A stretch of DNA of 64,000 nt from Dipetalonema caudispina (taxonomy: Eukaryota > Nematoda > Chromadorea > Rhabditida > Onchocercidae): NCBI GenBank assembly GCA_013365325.1, contig JABVXV010000018.1, forward strand, positions 124,001-188,000, read 5' to 3'. Under the pieces are notes generated by a model. That model did not search any database. It was not told the origin of the DNA and worked only from the letters and a program-made list of their open reading frames with translations. The position numbers and the translations under genes were made by a program. This document shows positions 63,933 to 64,000 of the stretch, piece after piece. Position 1 is the stretch's first letter. Each line of letters begins with the position of its first letter.

Positions 63933-64000
63933 GTATGTTTACTACCGTTGAATATAAATCTTAAATTACCGGTGTTCATTGTTTACTGTTTAATGATGAT

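Noticed and set aside
1..64000. tRNA genes, CRISPR arrays, rRNA and intact transposons
   Set aside because: I saw no convincing cloverleaf, repeat-spacer array, rRNA segment, or transposase/reverse transcriptase reading frame on either strand. A software scan could still find weak tRNA or small RNA genes.

Overview
The window looks like nuclear DNA of a parasitic-type nematode, most likely a clade III or filarial species (inference). The reasons are: strong AT richness with many homopolymer runs; genes cut into many short exons by GT..AG introns with TTTCAG-like acceptors; acceptor-like sites just 5' of several start codons, as expected for spliced-leader trans-splicing; and nematode-specific gene families (an Srx-class chemoreceptor and an FMRFamide-receptor-like GPCR). 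I rebuilt the gene models by hand from splice signals, reading-frame phase and remembered family motifs. No database search was possible, so exon ends may be off by a few bases.

Layout. 1.4-2.1 kb (+): a two-exon LC8-type dynein light chain. 2.15-7.07 kb (-): an FMRFamide-receptor-like GPCR in ten exons. A second phase-consistent three-exon frame overlaps its last exon and runs convergently to within 46 bp of the dynein gene. 7.1-19.1 kb: mostly gene-poor. 19.1-24.7 kb (-): an Srx-class GPCR in seven exons with a 3.3 kb second intron holding a relic-like exon. 26.3-28.9 kb (+): a BAR-domain protein in nine exons. 30.4-36.1 kb (-): a neprilysin-like M13 metallopeptidase in sixteen exons. 36.1-44.8 kb: gene-poor.

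44.8-58.8 kb (-): a head-to-tail cluster. In transcription order it is mitochondrial phenylalanyl-tRNA synthetase (FARS2 type), a valyl-tRNA synthetase with a mitochondrial-looking N-terminus, then the ALG12 mannosyltransferase. The shared strand, order and spacing suggest a nematode operon or an old syntenic block. The two synthetases would serve mitochondrial translation; ALG12 acts in ER N-glycan assembly. 59.38-59.48 kb (+): a complete U6 snRNA with its own TATA box. 60.06 kb to the right edge (+): the 5' part of a SPD-2/CEP192-like centrosome gene, cut by the window end.

No CRISPR, bacterial or obvious transposon system is present. The most interesting points are the dual-frame 3' end of the FMRFamide-receptor-like gene, a missing AG acceptor in ALG12, the synthetase cluster, an ORF broken by one TGA just upstream of FARS2, an Asn-to-Asp change at the neprilysin substrate-binding motif, and a 27-bp perfect palindrome upstream of the SPD-2-like gene.
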